Notes: generated from the sequence alone by a model not told the origin. Counted from the stretch's first letter, positions 19,173 to 30,076 are shown. The stretch is DNA of 64,000 nucleotides from an uncultured bacterium (GCA_905215965.1 CAJMSD010000006.1:124001-188000); one strand, 5' to 3'. Translations and numbers: made by a program.

Positions 19173-20657
19173 ATGGGAAAAGCTACAGGATTTATGGAGT
19201 TTGAAAGAGAAGAAAACCATGCTCTGTCGGCAGAAGAACGAATAAAGAATTTTAATGAATTTCATGTTCCGTTAAGCGATGAGGAGCGGCGCTCTCAGGC
19301 GGCGCGCTGCATGAACTGCGGAGTTCCGTTCTGCCAGAACGGTAAACCGATAATGGGAATGGTTTCAGGCTGTCCGCTGAATAATCTTATTCCCGAATGG
19401 AACGAGCTTATTTACCGCGGTCACTCGGAAGCGGCGCTGAGCCGTCTGCTTATGACGAACAATTTCCCCGAGTTTACTTCAAGAGTTTGTCCCGCGCTTT
19501 GCGAAAAAGCCTGTACCTGCGGACTTGACGGCTCTCCCGTAACAGTAAAGGAAAACGAATATCATATTATTGAAAACGGATATGCCAACGGACTTATGCT
19601 CCCTGTAATACCTAAAGTAAGAAGCGGCAAGAAAGTCGCGGTTATAGGCTCGGGGCCTTCGGGACTTGCTGCTGCCGATTCGCTCAACAAGCGCGGCCAT
19701 TCCGTAACGGTTTTTGAAAGAAGCGACAGAATAGGCGGCTTGCTTATGTACGGTATCCCGAACATGAAGCTTGAAAAGTGGGTCGTAGACAGACGCAGGG
19801 AGCTTATGGAAGCAGAGGGAGTAAGCTTTGTAACAAATGCCGACGTAGGCGGAAACGTCAGCGCCGATGAGATAAAGAAGAATTACGATGCGGTCATACT
19901 TGCCTGCGGCGCTTCAAAGCCAAGAAATATAAATGCTCCCGGCAGAGAATGCGAGGGAATATATTTCGCCGTTGATTTTCTTAAAGCGGCAACAAAAAGC
20001 CTTCTGGACAGTAATTTTGAGGATAACAAGTATATTTCCGCCAAAGGCAAAAATGTTGTCGTTATAGGCGGAGGAGATACGGGAAACGACTGTATCGGCA
20101 CTTCAATACGATTTGGATGCAGCTCTGCGGTTCAGCTTGAAATGATGCCGAAGCTTCCGGACGAACGGGCAGATAATAATCCGTGGCCGCAATGGCCCAG
20201 AGTTTGCAAAACCGATTACGGTCAGGAGGAAGCAGCGGCGGTTTTCGGTCATGATCCAAGACTTTACGAGACTACAGTCAAAGAGTTTATAAGCGATGAA
20301 AGCGGCAGACTTTCAGCCGTAAAGATCGTTAAGCTTAAATGGGATACGGATAAAAAAACAGGAAAAAGAAAAATGTCCGAAATAGAAGGCAGCGAGCAGA
20401 TAATTCCCTGCGAGCTTTGTCTTATCGCCGCAGGCTTTGTCGGCTGCGAGAGCTATGCCGCCGAGGCGTTCGGAGCAGAGCTTGACGAAAGATCGAATGT
20501 GAAAACAGAGCAGGGGAAATATACTGCCGCCGAGGGAGTGTTTACCGCAGGAGATATGCACCGCGGACAATCGCTTGTCGTATGGGCGATAAACGAGGGC
20601 AGAAACGCCGCCCGTGAAGCAGATGAATATTTGATGGGGTACACCAATCTTCCTTGA
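19173..20657 (+). CDS. gltD: Glutamate synthase small subunit
   Basis: A 494-residue NAD(P)H- and FAD-dependent subunit that feeds electrons to GltB. The N-terminal cysteine clusters for Fe-S centres are visible (RCMNCGVPFCQ and CPALCEKACTC). Two Rossmann motifs follow: VAVIGSGPSGLAAAD for FAD and VVVIGGGDTGNDC for NAD(P)H. The C-terminal GDMHRGQSLVVWAI segment is typical of the family. It lies 3 nt after gltB and 30 nt before purF. Confidence 0.96.
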   Translation: MGKATGFMEFEREENHALSAEERIKNFNEFHVPLSDEERRSQAARCMNCGVPFCQNGKPIMGMVSGCPLNNLIPEWNELIYRGHSEAALSRLLMTNNFPEFTSRVCPALCEKACTCGLDGSPVTVKENEYHIIENGYANGLMLPVIPKVRSGKKVAVIGSGPSGLAAADSLNKRGHSVTVFERSDRIGGLLMYGIPNMKLEKWVVDRRRELMEAEGVSFVTNADVGGNVSADEIKKNYDAVILACGASKPRNINAPGRECEGIYFAVDFLKAATKSLLDSNFEDNKYISAKGKNVVVIGGGDTGNDCIGTSIRFGCSSAVQLEMMPKLPDERADNNPWPQWPRVCKTDYGQEEAAAVFGHDPRLYETTVKEFISDESGRLSAVKIVKLKWDTDKKTGKRKMSEIEGSEQIIPCELCLIAAGFVGCESYAAEAFGAELDERSNVKTEQGKYTAAEGVFTAGDMHRGQSLVVWAINEGRNAAREADEYLMGYTNLP

Positions 20658-20687
20658 CAGGAACGAACCGAAAGGGGCGGTATTGTA

Positions 20688-22124
20688 ATGTTTGATTCAA
20701 TTCACGAAGAATGCGGCGTTTTCGGAATCTATGAAAAAACTCCGAAAAATGCCGCGCAGAGCGTTTATTCCGGTTTATTTGCGCTTCAGCACCGAGGTCA
20801 GGAAAGCTGCGGAATATGTGTATGCGACGACGGAGTGCTCAGTCACATCAAGGGAAACGGACTTGTCGGAGAAGTGTTCGGCAAGGAGAATCTAAAGCGT
20901 CTCGGAAACGGAAAGGCTGCCGTCGGACACGTAAGATATTCAACGTGCGGCGGAAATAACCGCAATAATATTCAGCCGCTTGTAATTAATCATGTAAACG
21001 GAAATCTTGCTCTTGTTCATAACGGAAATCTTGTTAATACTGCGGAGCTCAGAAGCTCCTTTGAGCTTTCGGGCGCAATTTTTCACGGAACGTCCGATAC
21101 CGAGGTTATTGCCTACGAAATAGTTAAGCAGAGACTTTCAAGCAGCTCGACGGAAGAAGCCGTAGAAAAAGCAATGTGTAATCTTAAAGGAGCATATTCC
21201 TGCATTCTTATGACGGCTTCGAAGCTTATTCTGTTTCGTGATCCCAACGGATTCAGACCGCTTTGCATCGGAATAACAGCCGACGGCGATTATGCGGCGG
21301 CTTCCGAATCCTGCGCGCTCGAGGCTGTGGGAGCTAATTTTATCCGCGATATAGAACCGGGAGAGATCGTTGTTATAAGCGACGGTTCGTTATCCTCGAT
21401 AAAAACTCACTGCGGAGGAAGAAAAAGCATTTGCATATTCGAGTATATTTATTTTGCGCGTCCCGACTCGGTAATAGAGAACGTATCGGTTCACGGAGCA
21501 AGAATGCGCTCCGGACGGATACTTGCAGCCAAAGCTCCCGTTGACGCGGATATCGTTATAGGAGTTCCGGATTCGGGACTTGATGCGGCATTGGGTTATT
21601 CCCTTGAAAGCGGTATTCCCTACGGTATAGGCTTCATTAAAAATAAATATATCGGCAGGAGCTTTATTCAGCCTGAGCAAAAGCAGCGCTGCGATTCTGT
21701 CCGTATAAAGCTGAATGTTATAAAAGAAGCGATCGCCGGGAAAAAAGTAATTATGATCGACGATTCGATAGTAAGGGGCACAACAAGCGCGCGCATTGTC
21801 GGACTGCTTCGTGAAGCCGGAGCTAAGGAGGTCCACGTAAGAATATCGTCTCCGCCGTTTGTACACAGCTGTTATTTCGGAACGGATATAGATTCCGAGG
21901 ATAAGCTTATCGCCTGCAATTGCAGGAACACGGCTGAAATAGCCGAATATATCGGCGCGGATTCTCTTGAATATATGCCCGTGACCGCTCTCGGAGAATT
22001 GATCGGCGGCAATGACGGCTGCTTCTGTGACGGCTGCTTTACGGGAAATTATCCCGTTGACGTCAGCAATGCCGTATATAAAAATAGATTCGATAAAAAA
22101 ATACACGAAAGGCAAGATGAATAA
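20688..22124 (+). CDS. purF: Amidophosphoribosyltransferase
   Basis: A 478-residue enzyme for the first step of purine synthesis, making phosphoribosylamine from PRPP and glutamine. An 8-residue propeptide (MFDSIHEE) is followed by Cys9 in CGVFGIYE, the class II glutaminase nucleophile. The PRPP loop reads VIMIDDSIVRGTTS, and CNCRNT with CFCDGCFTGNYP supply Fe-S ligands as in the Bacillus type. It is unusual only in location: it sits in the glutamate synthase operon rather than in a pur cluster, which groups glutamine users. Confidence 0.92.
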   Translation: MFDSIHEECGVFGIYEKTPKNAAQSVYSGLFALQHRGQESCGICVCDDGVLSHIKGNGLVGEVFGKENLKRLGNGKAAVGHVRYSTCGGNNRNNIQPLVINHVNGNLALVHNGNLVNTAELRSSFELSGAIFHGTSDTEVIAYEIVKQRLSSSSTEEAVEKAMCNLKGAYSCILMTASKLILFRDPNGFRPLCIGITADGDYAAASESCALEAVGANFIRDIEPGEIVVISDGSLSSIKTHCGGRKSICIFEYIYFARPDSVIENVSVHGARMRSGRILAAKAPVDADIVIGVPDSGLDAALGYSLESGIPYGIGFIKNKYIGRSFIQPEQKQRCDSVRIKLNVIKEAIAGKKVIMIDDSIVRGTTSARIVGLLREAGAKEVHVRISSPPFVHSCYFGTDIDSEDKLIACNCRNTAEIAEYIGADSLEYMPVTALGELIGGNDGCFCDGCFTGNYPVDVSNAVYKNRFDKKIHERQDE

Positions 22125-22126
22125 TT

Positions 22127-23704
22127 ATGTGTTCGATAATGGGATATTTACGTTATGACGCCGACAGGGAAAAATTTGCCGATGCTCTTTCAAGGACAGC
22201 TTCAAGAGGTCCTGATGCGGCAAAGATAGTCGATACGGGAAACGGACTTCTCGGATTTCAGCGTCTTTCTATAATGGGACTTACTCCGAGCGGAATGCAG
22301 CCCTTTGAGCTGAACGGCAGCTATTCTGTTTGCAACGGAGAAATTTACGGCTTCAGGAAGCTTCGCGAAAAGCTTTCCGAAAAGTATACCTTTCAAAGCG
22401 AAAGCGACTGCGAGATACTGCTTCCAATGTACAAGGAATACGGAACAGAAATGTTCGCTATGCTTGATGCCGAATTTGCCTGCATTATATATGACGCGGA
22501 AAACGACGAATATATTGCTGCGCGCGATCCGATAGGGATCCGTCCTTTATATTACGGTTATGACGGAGACGGAAAAATGGTTCTGGCAAGCGAAGCGAAA
22601 AATCTCGTCGGACTTGTCGGAGAGATCATGCCTTTTCCTCCGGGACACTATTGGAAAAACGGAAGCTTTATATGCTACCGCGACATTACGGCGGTGGAAG
22701 ATGTTATATACGACGATATCGATACTGTGTGCGGCAATATCCGCGAAAAGCTTATCAAGGGAGTAGAAAAGAGACTTGACGCTGATGCAAAGGTAGGCTT
22801 TCTTCTTTCGGGAGGTCTTGATTCTTCACTTGTCTGCTCGATCGCCGCAAAGAAGAGCAGCGTTCCCATAAAAACCTTTGCAATAGGCATGGATACCGAC
22901 GCTATCGACCTCAAATACGCTAAGCAGACTGCCGATTACATAGGAAGCGATCACACGGAGGTCATAATCACTAAAGAGGACGTTATTGATTCTCTCGATA
23001 CCGTAATTTCAATTCTGGGAACTTTCGATATAACTACCGTGCGTGCGAGCATGGGAATGTATCTTCTCTGCCGTGAAATACACAAAAGCACCGATATAAG
23101 AGTGCTTCTTACCGGAGAGATATCAGATGAGCTTTTCGGGTATAAATATACGGATTTTGCTCCGTCGGCAGAAGAATTTCAGAAGGAATCGATCAAGCGT
23201 GTACGCGAGCTTCATATGTACGATGTACTTCGCGCAGACCGCTGTATATCGTCAAATTCGCTGGAAGCAAGAGTTCCGTTCGGCGATCTTGATTTCGTGA
23301 AATATGTCCTTGCCGTTGATCCCGAAAAGAAGATGAATACTTACAATATGGGCAAATATCTGCTGCGCCGCGCTTTCGAGGGAGATTATCTGCCCGAAAA
23401 TATACTTTATCGTGAAAAAGCGGCATTTTCCGACGCGGTCGGTCACTCTATGGTCGATTATCTTAAAGAATACGCCGAAAGCTTCTATACAGATGAAGAA
23501 TTTGAAAAATTGTCGGCAAAATATACTCACGCCAAGCCGTTTACCAAGGAATCTCTGCTTTACCGCGAGATCTTTGAAAAGCATTATCCGAACCAGTCGC
23601 AGATGATAGTTGATTTCTGGATGCCCAATAAGTCGTGGAAGGGCTGCGAGGTCAATGATCCATCAGCAAGAGTTCTTTCAAACTACGGCAACAGCGGAAT
23701 TTAA
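22127..23704 (+). CDS. asnB: Asparagine synthetase, glutamine-hydrolysing
   Basis: A 525-residue enzyme making asparagine from aspartate, ATP and glutamine. Cys2 in MCSIMGYL is the glutaminase nucleophile after Met removal. RGPDAAKIV and the CNGEIYG stretch complete the N-terminal domain. The synthetase domain has the PP-loop FLLSGGLDSSLV and the GEISDELFGY motif. It begins 2 nt after purF and ends the operon at the terminator at 23716. Confidence 0.95.
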   Translation: MCSIMGYLRYDADREKFADALSRTASRGPDAAKIVDTGNGLLGFQRLSIMGLTPSGMQPFELNGSYSVCNGEIYGFRKLREKLSEKYTFQSESDCEILLPMYKEYGTEMFAMLDAEFACIIYDAENDEYIAARDPIGIRPLYYGYDGDGKMVLASEAKNLVGLVGEIMPFPPGHYWKNGSFICYRDITAVEDVIYDDIDTVCGNIREKLIKGVEKRLDADAKVGFLLSGGLDSSLVCSIAAKKSSVPIKTFAIGMDTDAIDLKYAKQTADYIGSDHTEVIITKEDVIDSLDTVISILGTFDITTVRASMGMYLLCREIHKSTDIRVLLTGEISDELFGYKYTDFAPSAEEFQKESIKRVRELHMYDVLRADRCISSNSLEARVPFGDLDFVKYVLAVDPEKKMNTYNMGKYLLRRAFEGDYLPENILYREKAAFSDAVGHSMVDYLKEYAESFYTDEEFEKLSAKYTHAKPFTKESLLYREIFEKHYPNQSQMIVDFWMPNKSWKGCEVNDPSARVLSNYGNSGI

Positions 23705-23715
23705 GAGCTGCGGTA

Positions 23716-23750
23716 AGCTCCCGGTATTTACATCGGGAGCTAAGTTTTTT
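23716..23750 (+). terminator. Terminator of the gltB-asnB operon
   Basis: An 8-bp perfect stem (23716-23723 with 23734-23741) and a T6 run 12 nt after the asnB stop. Confidence 0.8.
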
Positions 23751-23759
23751 GGCGCAATA

Positions 23760-23788
23760 TTGACATACGGCAGTTTTTGTTTTATAAT
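23760..23788 (+). promoter_or_regulatory. Consensus sigma-A promoter
   Basis: TTGACA (23760-23765), 17 nt, TATAAT (23783-23788). A perfect match; it drives the zinc-ribbon membrane protein gene 32 nt downstream. Confidence 0.8.
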
Positions 23789-23819
23789 AAATGTAAGTCA
23801 ATACTTAGGAGGTATACAT

Positions 23820-25094
23820 ATGAACTGTAATAAATGCGGAGCAGAAATGGACGAAAACGCAAAGTTCTGTACTGAATGCGGAGCACGGTTTGACTCCGAG
23901 CCTGAGCCTGAAAAAGCTGATGCCGAAGCGCAGGAAACAGCAGAGCAGATAATTTCGGCTGATGTTTCTCCAGAAACGAATTCGAACGAAGCTGCCGAGA
24001 CGATTGAGGAAGCCGAAAGTCAGCCGTCAGCCGAGCCTGTTCCAGAAGAAAAGACGGCAGAGGAGGTTCCGGTCAATACTGCCGTTATTAATGATGAAAG
24101 CAGCAGGTTTCCTGTCGGTAATGATAATACAAACAGCGAAAGCGTCCGCGAAAATTTCGAGCAGACGATAGATACTCCGGCTGTTGAAAGAGCCAAGCTT
24201 TCAGGCGGACGTGTTGCAGGAGCTGTAGTGATATCTCTTTTTGCATTTGTTTTCCTCATGATACTTAATGTATTTCTGACCGCAAGAATAGGATTTGGCA
24301 GCGCCGCAGTCAAGAAGTCCTCGTCCTCCGTCAAAGCGGAGATACTTCTGGATTCCAAGCTCAAGGGCGATGAAACTCTCTCCGAATACGTATATAATAA
24401 TATGGAAACGGCGTTCATCAATAAGGGCGACAGCAAGGTCAAGGACGTAAGAAGCTTTATCATAAATTCGGGAATATTTGATTATGCATCGTCTGCCGCA
24501 TCGGATTACGCAGCTTATCTTGTTGACGGAAGTCTTACAAAAGATCCTACCGTTTCATGCGCCGATATAGTAGACTATCTGCGCGAACAGGACAGTGTGT
24601 TTGAGGACGAGTTCGGCTATAGAATGAAGGACAAGGATTATACCGATCTTGAAGCTTCTCTTGAAAAAGAGGGAATAGATTCTGCTTTGTCCATAGACGA
24701 ATGGTCCGATAAGACAGGATTCGGCATGAACAATCTTCATTTTGCATTTTCATTTATAACTATCGGAATTATTTTTGCTATCGTACTTGTGCTGTATATA
24801 TGGATGGCAATAGTTCTTGACAAGCATACAAAAAAGATCATGGGATTCATGAGATTTATTACATTTGTCTGCGGAATCATTATATTTGTTCCGTCGGTAG
24901 TATTTCTTATTGGTTCTCCGATATGCGCGGCTGTAACAGATTCGGCGATCGTTTATCTTGCTTCAAAGGTTCTTGTTCCGGCAGCGGCAGCAGGCTCGGC
25001 AATAGGCTTTATCGAGCTTATCATCGCTTTTATCTTCAAATGTATAAGAAAAGCGGCGCTAAAAAAAGAAAAGAAATTGAACGGAGTATATTGA
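23820..25094 (+). CDS. Zinc-ribbon membrane protein of unknown function
   Basis: A 424-residue protein. The N-terminus is a zinc ribbon (CNKCG at residues 3-7 and CTECG about 15 residues later), followed by a long acidic, low-complexity region rich in Glu, Ala and Pro. A membrane helix lies near residue 145, an extracytoplasmic-looking domain follows, and several C-terminal helices end in a basic tail. The frame is open upstream into asnB, but the ATG at 23820 has the AGGAGG site and promoter. Such proteins are common in Clostridia; the role is unknown. Confidence 0.8.
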   Translation: MNCNKCGAEMDENAKFCTECGARFDSEPEPEKADAEAQETAEQIISADVSPETNSNEAAETIEEAESQPSAEPVPEEKTAEEVPVNTAVINDESSRFPVGNDNTNSESVRENFEQTIDTPAVERAKLSGGRVAGAVVISLFAFVFLMILNVFLTARIGFGSAAVKKSSSSVKAEILLDSKLKGDETLSEYVYNNMETAFINKGDSKVKDVRSFIINSGIFDYASSAASDYAAYLVDGSLTKDPTVSCADIVDYLREQDSVFEDEFGYRMKDKDYTDLEASLEKEGIDSALSIDEWSDKTGFGMNNLHFAFSFITIGIIFAIVLVLYIWMAIVLDKHTKKIMGFMRFITFVCGIIIFVPSVVFLIGSPICAAVTDSAIVYLASKVLVPAAAAGSAIGFIELIIAFIFKCIRKAALKKEKKLNGVY

Positions 25095-25136
25095 TTTGAA
25101 TAATTCGCTTATATGCGATGTTTACCGGAGGTTTTA

Positions 25137-26444
25137 ATGAAAGGCGATATAAAATTTCAAAGGCCTCTTAATGCCGAACAGAAAAAGCTTTTCGGTAATA
25201 TGAGAGCGGCGATAGAGAGTGACGGTATAGATACGGTAAGCTTTGAAATGTTTGAAATGCTGGTTCTGCGTCCGTATTTTGACAGACTTGACGTTGGCAT
25301 TTTCATGGAGCGCGAATTCAAGGACGTGTATATCGGAAGCAAGACCTTCTACGAGCTGAGATGTGCGGCTGAAAAGTCTGTTTCCGAGAAATCGCAAAAA
25401 AAGCTGAAGCCGTTTAATATGGAAGATATTTACGAAAAGCTCATGAAGCTCGGTAAGATAAGCGATTCGAGCCGCCGTAAGCTTATGGAGCGCGAATGCG
25501 AGCTTGAGGAGTACTTCTGCTTCCCGAGAAAAACAGGCCGCGAGCTTTTCGAGCTTGCAAAGACCGAGGGGAAAAAAGTCGTAATTACTGCCGATACGTA
25601 TCTTCCGCGGAAAACGGTCGAGAGCATTCTTCAAAATTGCGGATATAACGGTTACGACGCACTGTATATAACGTCCGGGGAAGGCATTGCTAAGTCGCCT
25701 GATGGAGCTCTTTTCCGTAAAATATGCGAGGATATGAAGCTTGTCCCGAATAAAGCTCTTCACTTCGGCTGTTCCTTTGAGGCTGACGCGGAAGCTCCTA
25801 TAAGACAGGGAATGAAAGCGATGTTCATTACCTCGTGCCGCGACCGCCTTGTAAAATCCGGCCGTCTGTGCGGATTTATCCAGAAAGAGCTTATGTTTGA
25901 TTTTAACGAGGCAAAGCATATTTCTCTGAGATGTATCCTCGGAATTTATGCGGCTTATGCGTTTGACTGTCCGCACAGCAAAACTGTTCACAGCGATTTT
26001 TGCAGCGACGATTATATGCTTGGATTTATAATTCTCGGAGCTATGAGCAGATATAAGGACTATGTTGTGGAATCGGAGCTTGACGCTCATATTCTCGGAG
26101 CGTTAAGCCGTCTGCCGAACGCTGTCAAGGGCGCGGAGGACTTCGAACTCATGTATGACGACATTTTCAGCGGAGCTTCCGAAAAATACGGTTTCAGCGG
26201 CTGTCAGCTTCCGTTTGTTTATTTCGCACGTCACGGCGCGATAGGAGACAGAATGAGTATTCAGAAGCTTCTTCCTCCGGAGATCCTTGCGGAATGGGCA
26301 GATATCGTCACAGAACCTGAAATTGCGCCTGTTTTTACAAAGCATTATGAAAAAAACGCTCTTTCAAGATTTGCTGACAAGCTGTTTCCTCACGGTTCCA
26401 AAATCAGAACAATTCTCGACAGAATAATAGCCAAATTACATTAG
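25137..26444 (+). CDS. HAD-like hydrolase domain protein (COG5610-like)
   Basis: A 435-residue soluble protein. The segment around EGKKVVITADTYLPRKTVESIL, then ITSGEGIAKSPDGALF and KALHFGCSFEADAEAP, looks like HAD motifs II-IV of the predicted HAD family often attached to glycosyltransferases. A clear motif I DxDx(T/V) is not seen: the N-terminal counterpart reads SFEMFEMLVL, with Phe and Glu where the catalytic Asp pair is expected, so it may be catalytically dead. The start at 25137 is chosen for its GGAGG site. It may read through from the preceding gene. Confidence 0.6.
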   Translation: MKGDIKFQRPLNAEQKKLFGNMRAAIESDGIDTVSFEMFEMLVLRPYFDRLDVGIFMEREFKDVYIGSKTFYELRCAAEKSVSEKSQKKLKPFNMEDIYEKLMKLGKISDSSRRKLMERECELEEYFCFPRKTGRELFELAKTEGKKVVITADTYLPRKTVESILQNCGYNGYDALYITSGEGIAKSPDGALFRKICEDMKLVPNKALHFGCSFEADAEAPIRQGMKAMFITSCRDRLVKSGRLCGFIQKELMFDFNEAKHISLRCILGIYAAYAFDCPHSKTVHSDFCSDDYMLGFIILGAMSRYKDYVVESELDAHILGALSRLPNAVKGAEDFELMYDDIFSGASEKYGFSGCQLPFVYFARHGAIGDRMSIQKLLPPEILAEWADIVTEPEIAPVFTKHYEKNALSRFADKLFPHGSKIRTILDRIIAKLH

Positions 26445-26448
26445 TAAT

Positions 26449-26455
26449 TTCGACA
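26449..26455 (-). promoter_or_regulatory. Candidate 0A box upstream of spo0A
   Basis: The minus strand reads TGTCGAA, an exact match to the Spo0A binding consensus, about 70 nt before the spo0A -35. A second near match, TGTCGAG, lies at 26415-26421 inside the end of the preceding gene. Autoregulation of spo0A through such boxes is known in Bacillus. Confidence 0.45.
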
Positions 26456-26524
26456 TTTTAAGACAGCGCCTCCTTATTCTCCCTTTTTTCATGCAGATAT
26501 TACTTTATAATATAAAAACAGCTA

Positions 26525-26554
26525 TTGAAAAATGCTGTTCGTCTGTGTTATGAT
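26525..26554 (+). promoter_or_regulatory. Probable spo0A promoter
   Basis: TTGAAA (26525-26530), 18 nt, TATGAT (26549-26554), with the spo0A ATG 31 nt further on. Confidence 0.5.
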
Positions 26555-26584
26555 AGAATCGTAGAACAAAGGAGGTCTAAAAAA

Positions 26585-27340
26585 ATGAACCAAAAAATAA
26601 AAGTACTTATCGGCGATGATTCTGCGGAAAACGGAGTCAGCATAGCAAATAAGCTGAGAGAAAGAGGAATGTATGCTTATACAAGAAGAAAGGACGGCAG
26701 CGTTATCCTCGATTCTATCAGAAACGAACCGCCCGATATCGCCGTGATCGATGTCACCGCACAGAACGGAGACGCCGTTTCCATTATGAAGCGCGCCCGC
26801 GAGCTTGGAACGAAATGTCCCGCGTTTATCGTAACCTCGTCCTATGACAATGAATTTATCGAGCGTCAGGTCATGGAAAACGGAGCTTCGCGGTTCATGC
26901 TGAAACCGTATGCCGCCGAGGATCTTTGCAGCGCTATCAACGCTATTCTCGGCGATAAAGCGGACAGCGTAAGCGACGATATGGAAATAGTCGTTACCGA
27001 TATAATTCATCAGCTTGGAGTTCCGGCACATATCAAGGGATATCATTATCTCAGAACGGCAATTCTTTATTCGATCGAGGATAAAAATCTGCTTGACAGC
27101 GTAACAAAGCTGCTGTATCCGACCGTTGCGGATATTTACGAGACTACCTCGTCAAGAGTTGAACGCGCTATCCGTCATGCCATAGAGATAGCATGGGACA
27201 GAGGAAATGTTGATACTCTTAATTCGTTCTTCGGTTATACGGTGGATACGAGCAAGGGCAAGCCTACAAATTCGGAATTTATCGCGCTTATTACCGATAA
27301 ACTCAGACTGCGGTACAAAACCGCATTAAAAAGAGCCTGA
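26585..27340 (+). CDS. spo0A: Sporulation master regulator Spo0A
   Basis: A 251-residue response regulator. The receiver domain keeps the acidic pocket (Asp11, Asp12), the phospho-acceptor Asp56 (AVIDVTAQ), Thr/Ser in VTSS and Lys in MLKPY. The C-terminal Spo0A DNA-binding domain is well conserved: [38 protein letters not shown] and [17 protein letters not shown]. It binds 0A boxes to start sporulation, and may control other stationary-phase traits in gut Ruminococcus that do not visibly sporulate. It starts at ATG after AAAGGAGG. Confidence 0.95.
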   Translation: MNQKIKVLIGDDSAENGVSIANKLRERGMYAYTRRKDGSVILDSIRNEPPDIAVIDVTAQNGDAVSIMKRARELGTKCPAFIVTSSYDNEFIERQVMENGASRFMLKPYAAEDLCSAINAILGDKADSVSDDMEIVVTDIIHQLGVPAHIKGYHYLRTAILYSIEDKNLLDSVTKLLYPTVADIYETTSSRVERAIRHAIEIAWDRGNVDTLNSFFGYTVDTSKGKPTNSEFIALITDKLRLRYKTALKRA

Positions 27341-27409
27341 TCTTGTCGGAAAACAGTGATAGTTCCGTCTTGGTAATAAATGATTCAGTTTATAAAGGAG
27401 GAAATTATC

Positions 27410-27919
27410 ATGTGTTTAAAAAAAGTGCAGCTTTCAGAGCTTCAATTTAATCCATTTACTCTTATAGGCAAGCAGTGGATGCTTCTTACAGGCGGAAATA
27501 TGGATAAATTTAATACGATGACGGCGTCATGGGGACAGCTTGGAGTTCTATGGAACAAGAACGTTCTTACCTGCTACATCAGACCTAATCGTTATACTTA
27601 TGAATTCGTTGAGAGCGGAGAGTATTTTACAGCTTCGTTTTTTGGCGAACAGTACAGGGAAGCTTTGAAATTCTGCGGTGCAAATTCAGGCAGAGACTGT
27701 GATAAGATAAAGGAAACAGGGCTTACTCCCTTGGAGCTTGACGGCAGCGTAGGCTTTGAGGAAGCGGATATGGTGCTTGTGTGCCGTAAAATTTATGCGG
27801 ACGAAATAAAGAAGGATTCCTTCCTTACAGATGAGGGAATGTTTGAAAAATTCTACGGAAGCGATCCGCTTCATAAGCGTTATACGGCAGAGATAGTCGC
27901 CGCTTATGTAAAAGAATGA
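27410..27919 (+). CDS. Flavin reductase-like FMN-binding protein
   Basis: A 169-residue single-domain protein of the flavin reductase/DIM6-NTAB split-barrel family, with NTMTASWGQLGVLWNKN, CYIRPNRYTYEFV and FTASFFGEQYREAL matching the FMN pocket regions. Start chosen at 27410 for its AAAGGAGG site. Related proteins reduce flavins or act as small redox proteins; the substrate is unknown. It is followed by a strong bidirectional terminator. Confidence 0.8.
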   Translation: MCLKKVQLSELQFNPFTLIGKQWMLLTGGNMDKFNTMTASWGQLGVLWNKNVLTCYIRPNRYTYEFVESGEYFTASFFGEQYREALKFCGANSGRDCDKIKETGLTPLELDGSVGFEEADMVLVCRKIYADEIKKDSFLTDEGMFEKFYGSDPLHKRYTAEIVAAYVKE

Positions 27920-27937
27920 TTTAAGATAATAACAAAA

Positions 27938-27977
27938 GGCTGATGCACGGATTTAAATGCATCAGCCGATTTTTTAT
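27938..27977. terminator. Bidirectional terminator
   Basis: A perfect 10-bp stem (27938-27947 with 27958-27967) with a T run on the right and T-rich sequence on the left of the minus strand. It separates the flavin reductase-like gene from the convergent ATP synthase operon. Confidence 0.8.
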
Positions 27978-28199
27978 TTATTTATGCTTGCCGAAGATAC
28001 CTTCGATTTTTCCCTTAACATCGTCAATGCTGATCTTAGCTTTAATGCCGTCAACGATCGATTCGATCTTGTCATCGGGAAGATCTACTCCGATAACGCT
28101 TTCAACAGCCTTTATAGGCTCGCTCTTGAATTTCTTAGCGAAATCCTTGTCGTTTTTTATCCTATCGGTAAGCTCATCGATTTTATCTTTAATGTTCAT
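27978..28199 (-). CDS. Small protein with nitrile-hydratase-leader-like motif
   Basis: A 73-residue charged helical protein. The core, KNDKDFAKKFKSEPIKAVE then GVDLPDDKIE, resembles the leader-peptide-type domain seen in NHLP/Nif11 precursor proteins (F..L..DP..A(L/V)E..G..LP), but no core peptide or Gly-Gly cleavage site follows. The tail reads KGKIEGIFGKHK. The ATG at 28199 is preferred to 28214 for ribosome site spacing. It lies 16 nt beyond atpC and is probably the last gene of the ATP synthase operon. Function unknown. Confidence 0.6.
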   Translation of the reverse strand: MNIKDKIDELTDRIKNDKDFAKKFKSEPIKAVESVIGVDLPDDKIESIVDGIKAKISIDDVKGKIEGIFGKHK

Positions 28200-28214
28200 A
28201 TAATCATTCTCCAA

Positions 28215-28631
28215 TCAAATCTGTTTGAAATTTTTCTGAGAGATTTTAAGACGGTTCATGGCGCGGTTAAGCGCTGCCTGAGTATGATAATATTCAAGCA
28301 TACTTTGCTTGCTTTTGAGCAGTTCTTCCGCTCTTTGCCGTGCAGCTTCGGCGCGCTTAATGTCGATCTCTTCGGGAAGCTCGCAGGTATCCGCAAGAAT
28401 AACCGCAAATTCGGGCATTACCTCCATAAATCCCTCCGAAATGGCTGCATGACGCCACATACCGTCGACCATGTATCTTAATTCGCCCGTAGGAAGCGAG
28501 GTTACGAGAGCCTCGTGACCGGGCAGTATTCCAAGCTGACCGTCAAGAGCTGTAACTATGAGATGTTCGCACTCGCCCTGATAGAACACACGGTCGCTGG
28601 CAATAATATCGAGATGAAAGGTTTTAGCCAT
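28215..28631 (-). CDS. atpC: ATP synthase F1 subunit epsilon
   Basis: A 138-residue subunit with the N-terminal beta sandwich (FHLDIIASDRVFYQGECEHLIV, DGQLGILPGHEALVT) and a C-terminal helical hairpin with the ELPEEIDIKRAEAARQRAEE stretch. It sits on the central stalk and can inhibit ATP hydrolysis. The second ATG of MYMAKT is preferred because CGGAGG then has 8-nt spacing. Confidence 0.93.
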   Translation of the reverse strand: MAKTFHLDIIASDRVFYQGECEHLIVTALDGQLGILPGHEALVTSLPTGELRYMVDGMWRHAAISEGFMEVMPEFAVILADTCELPEEIDIKRAEAARQRAEELLKSKQSMLEYYHTQAALNRAMNRLKISQKNFKQI

Positions 28632-28648
28632 ATACATAACCTCCGTGG

Positions 28649-30076
<1,428 letters not shown>

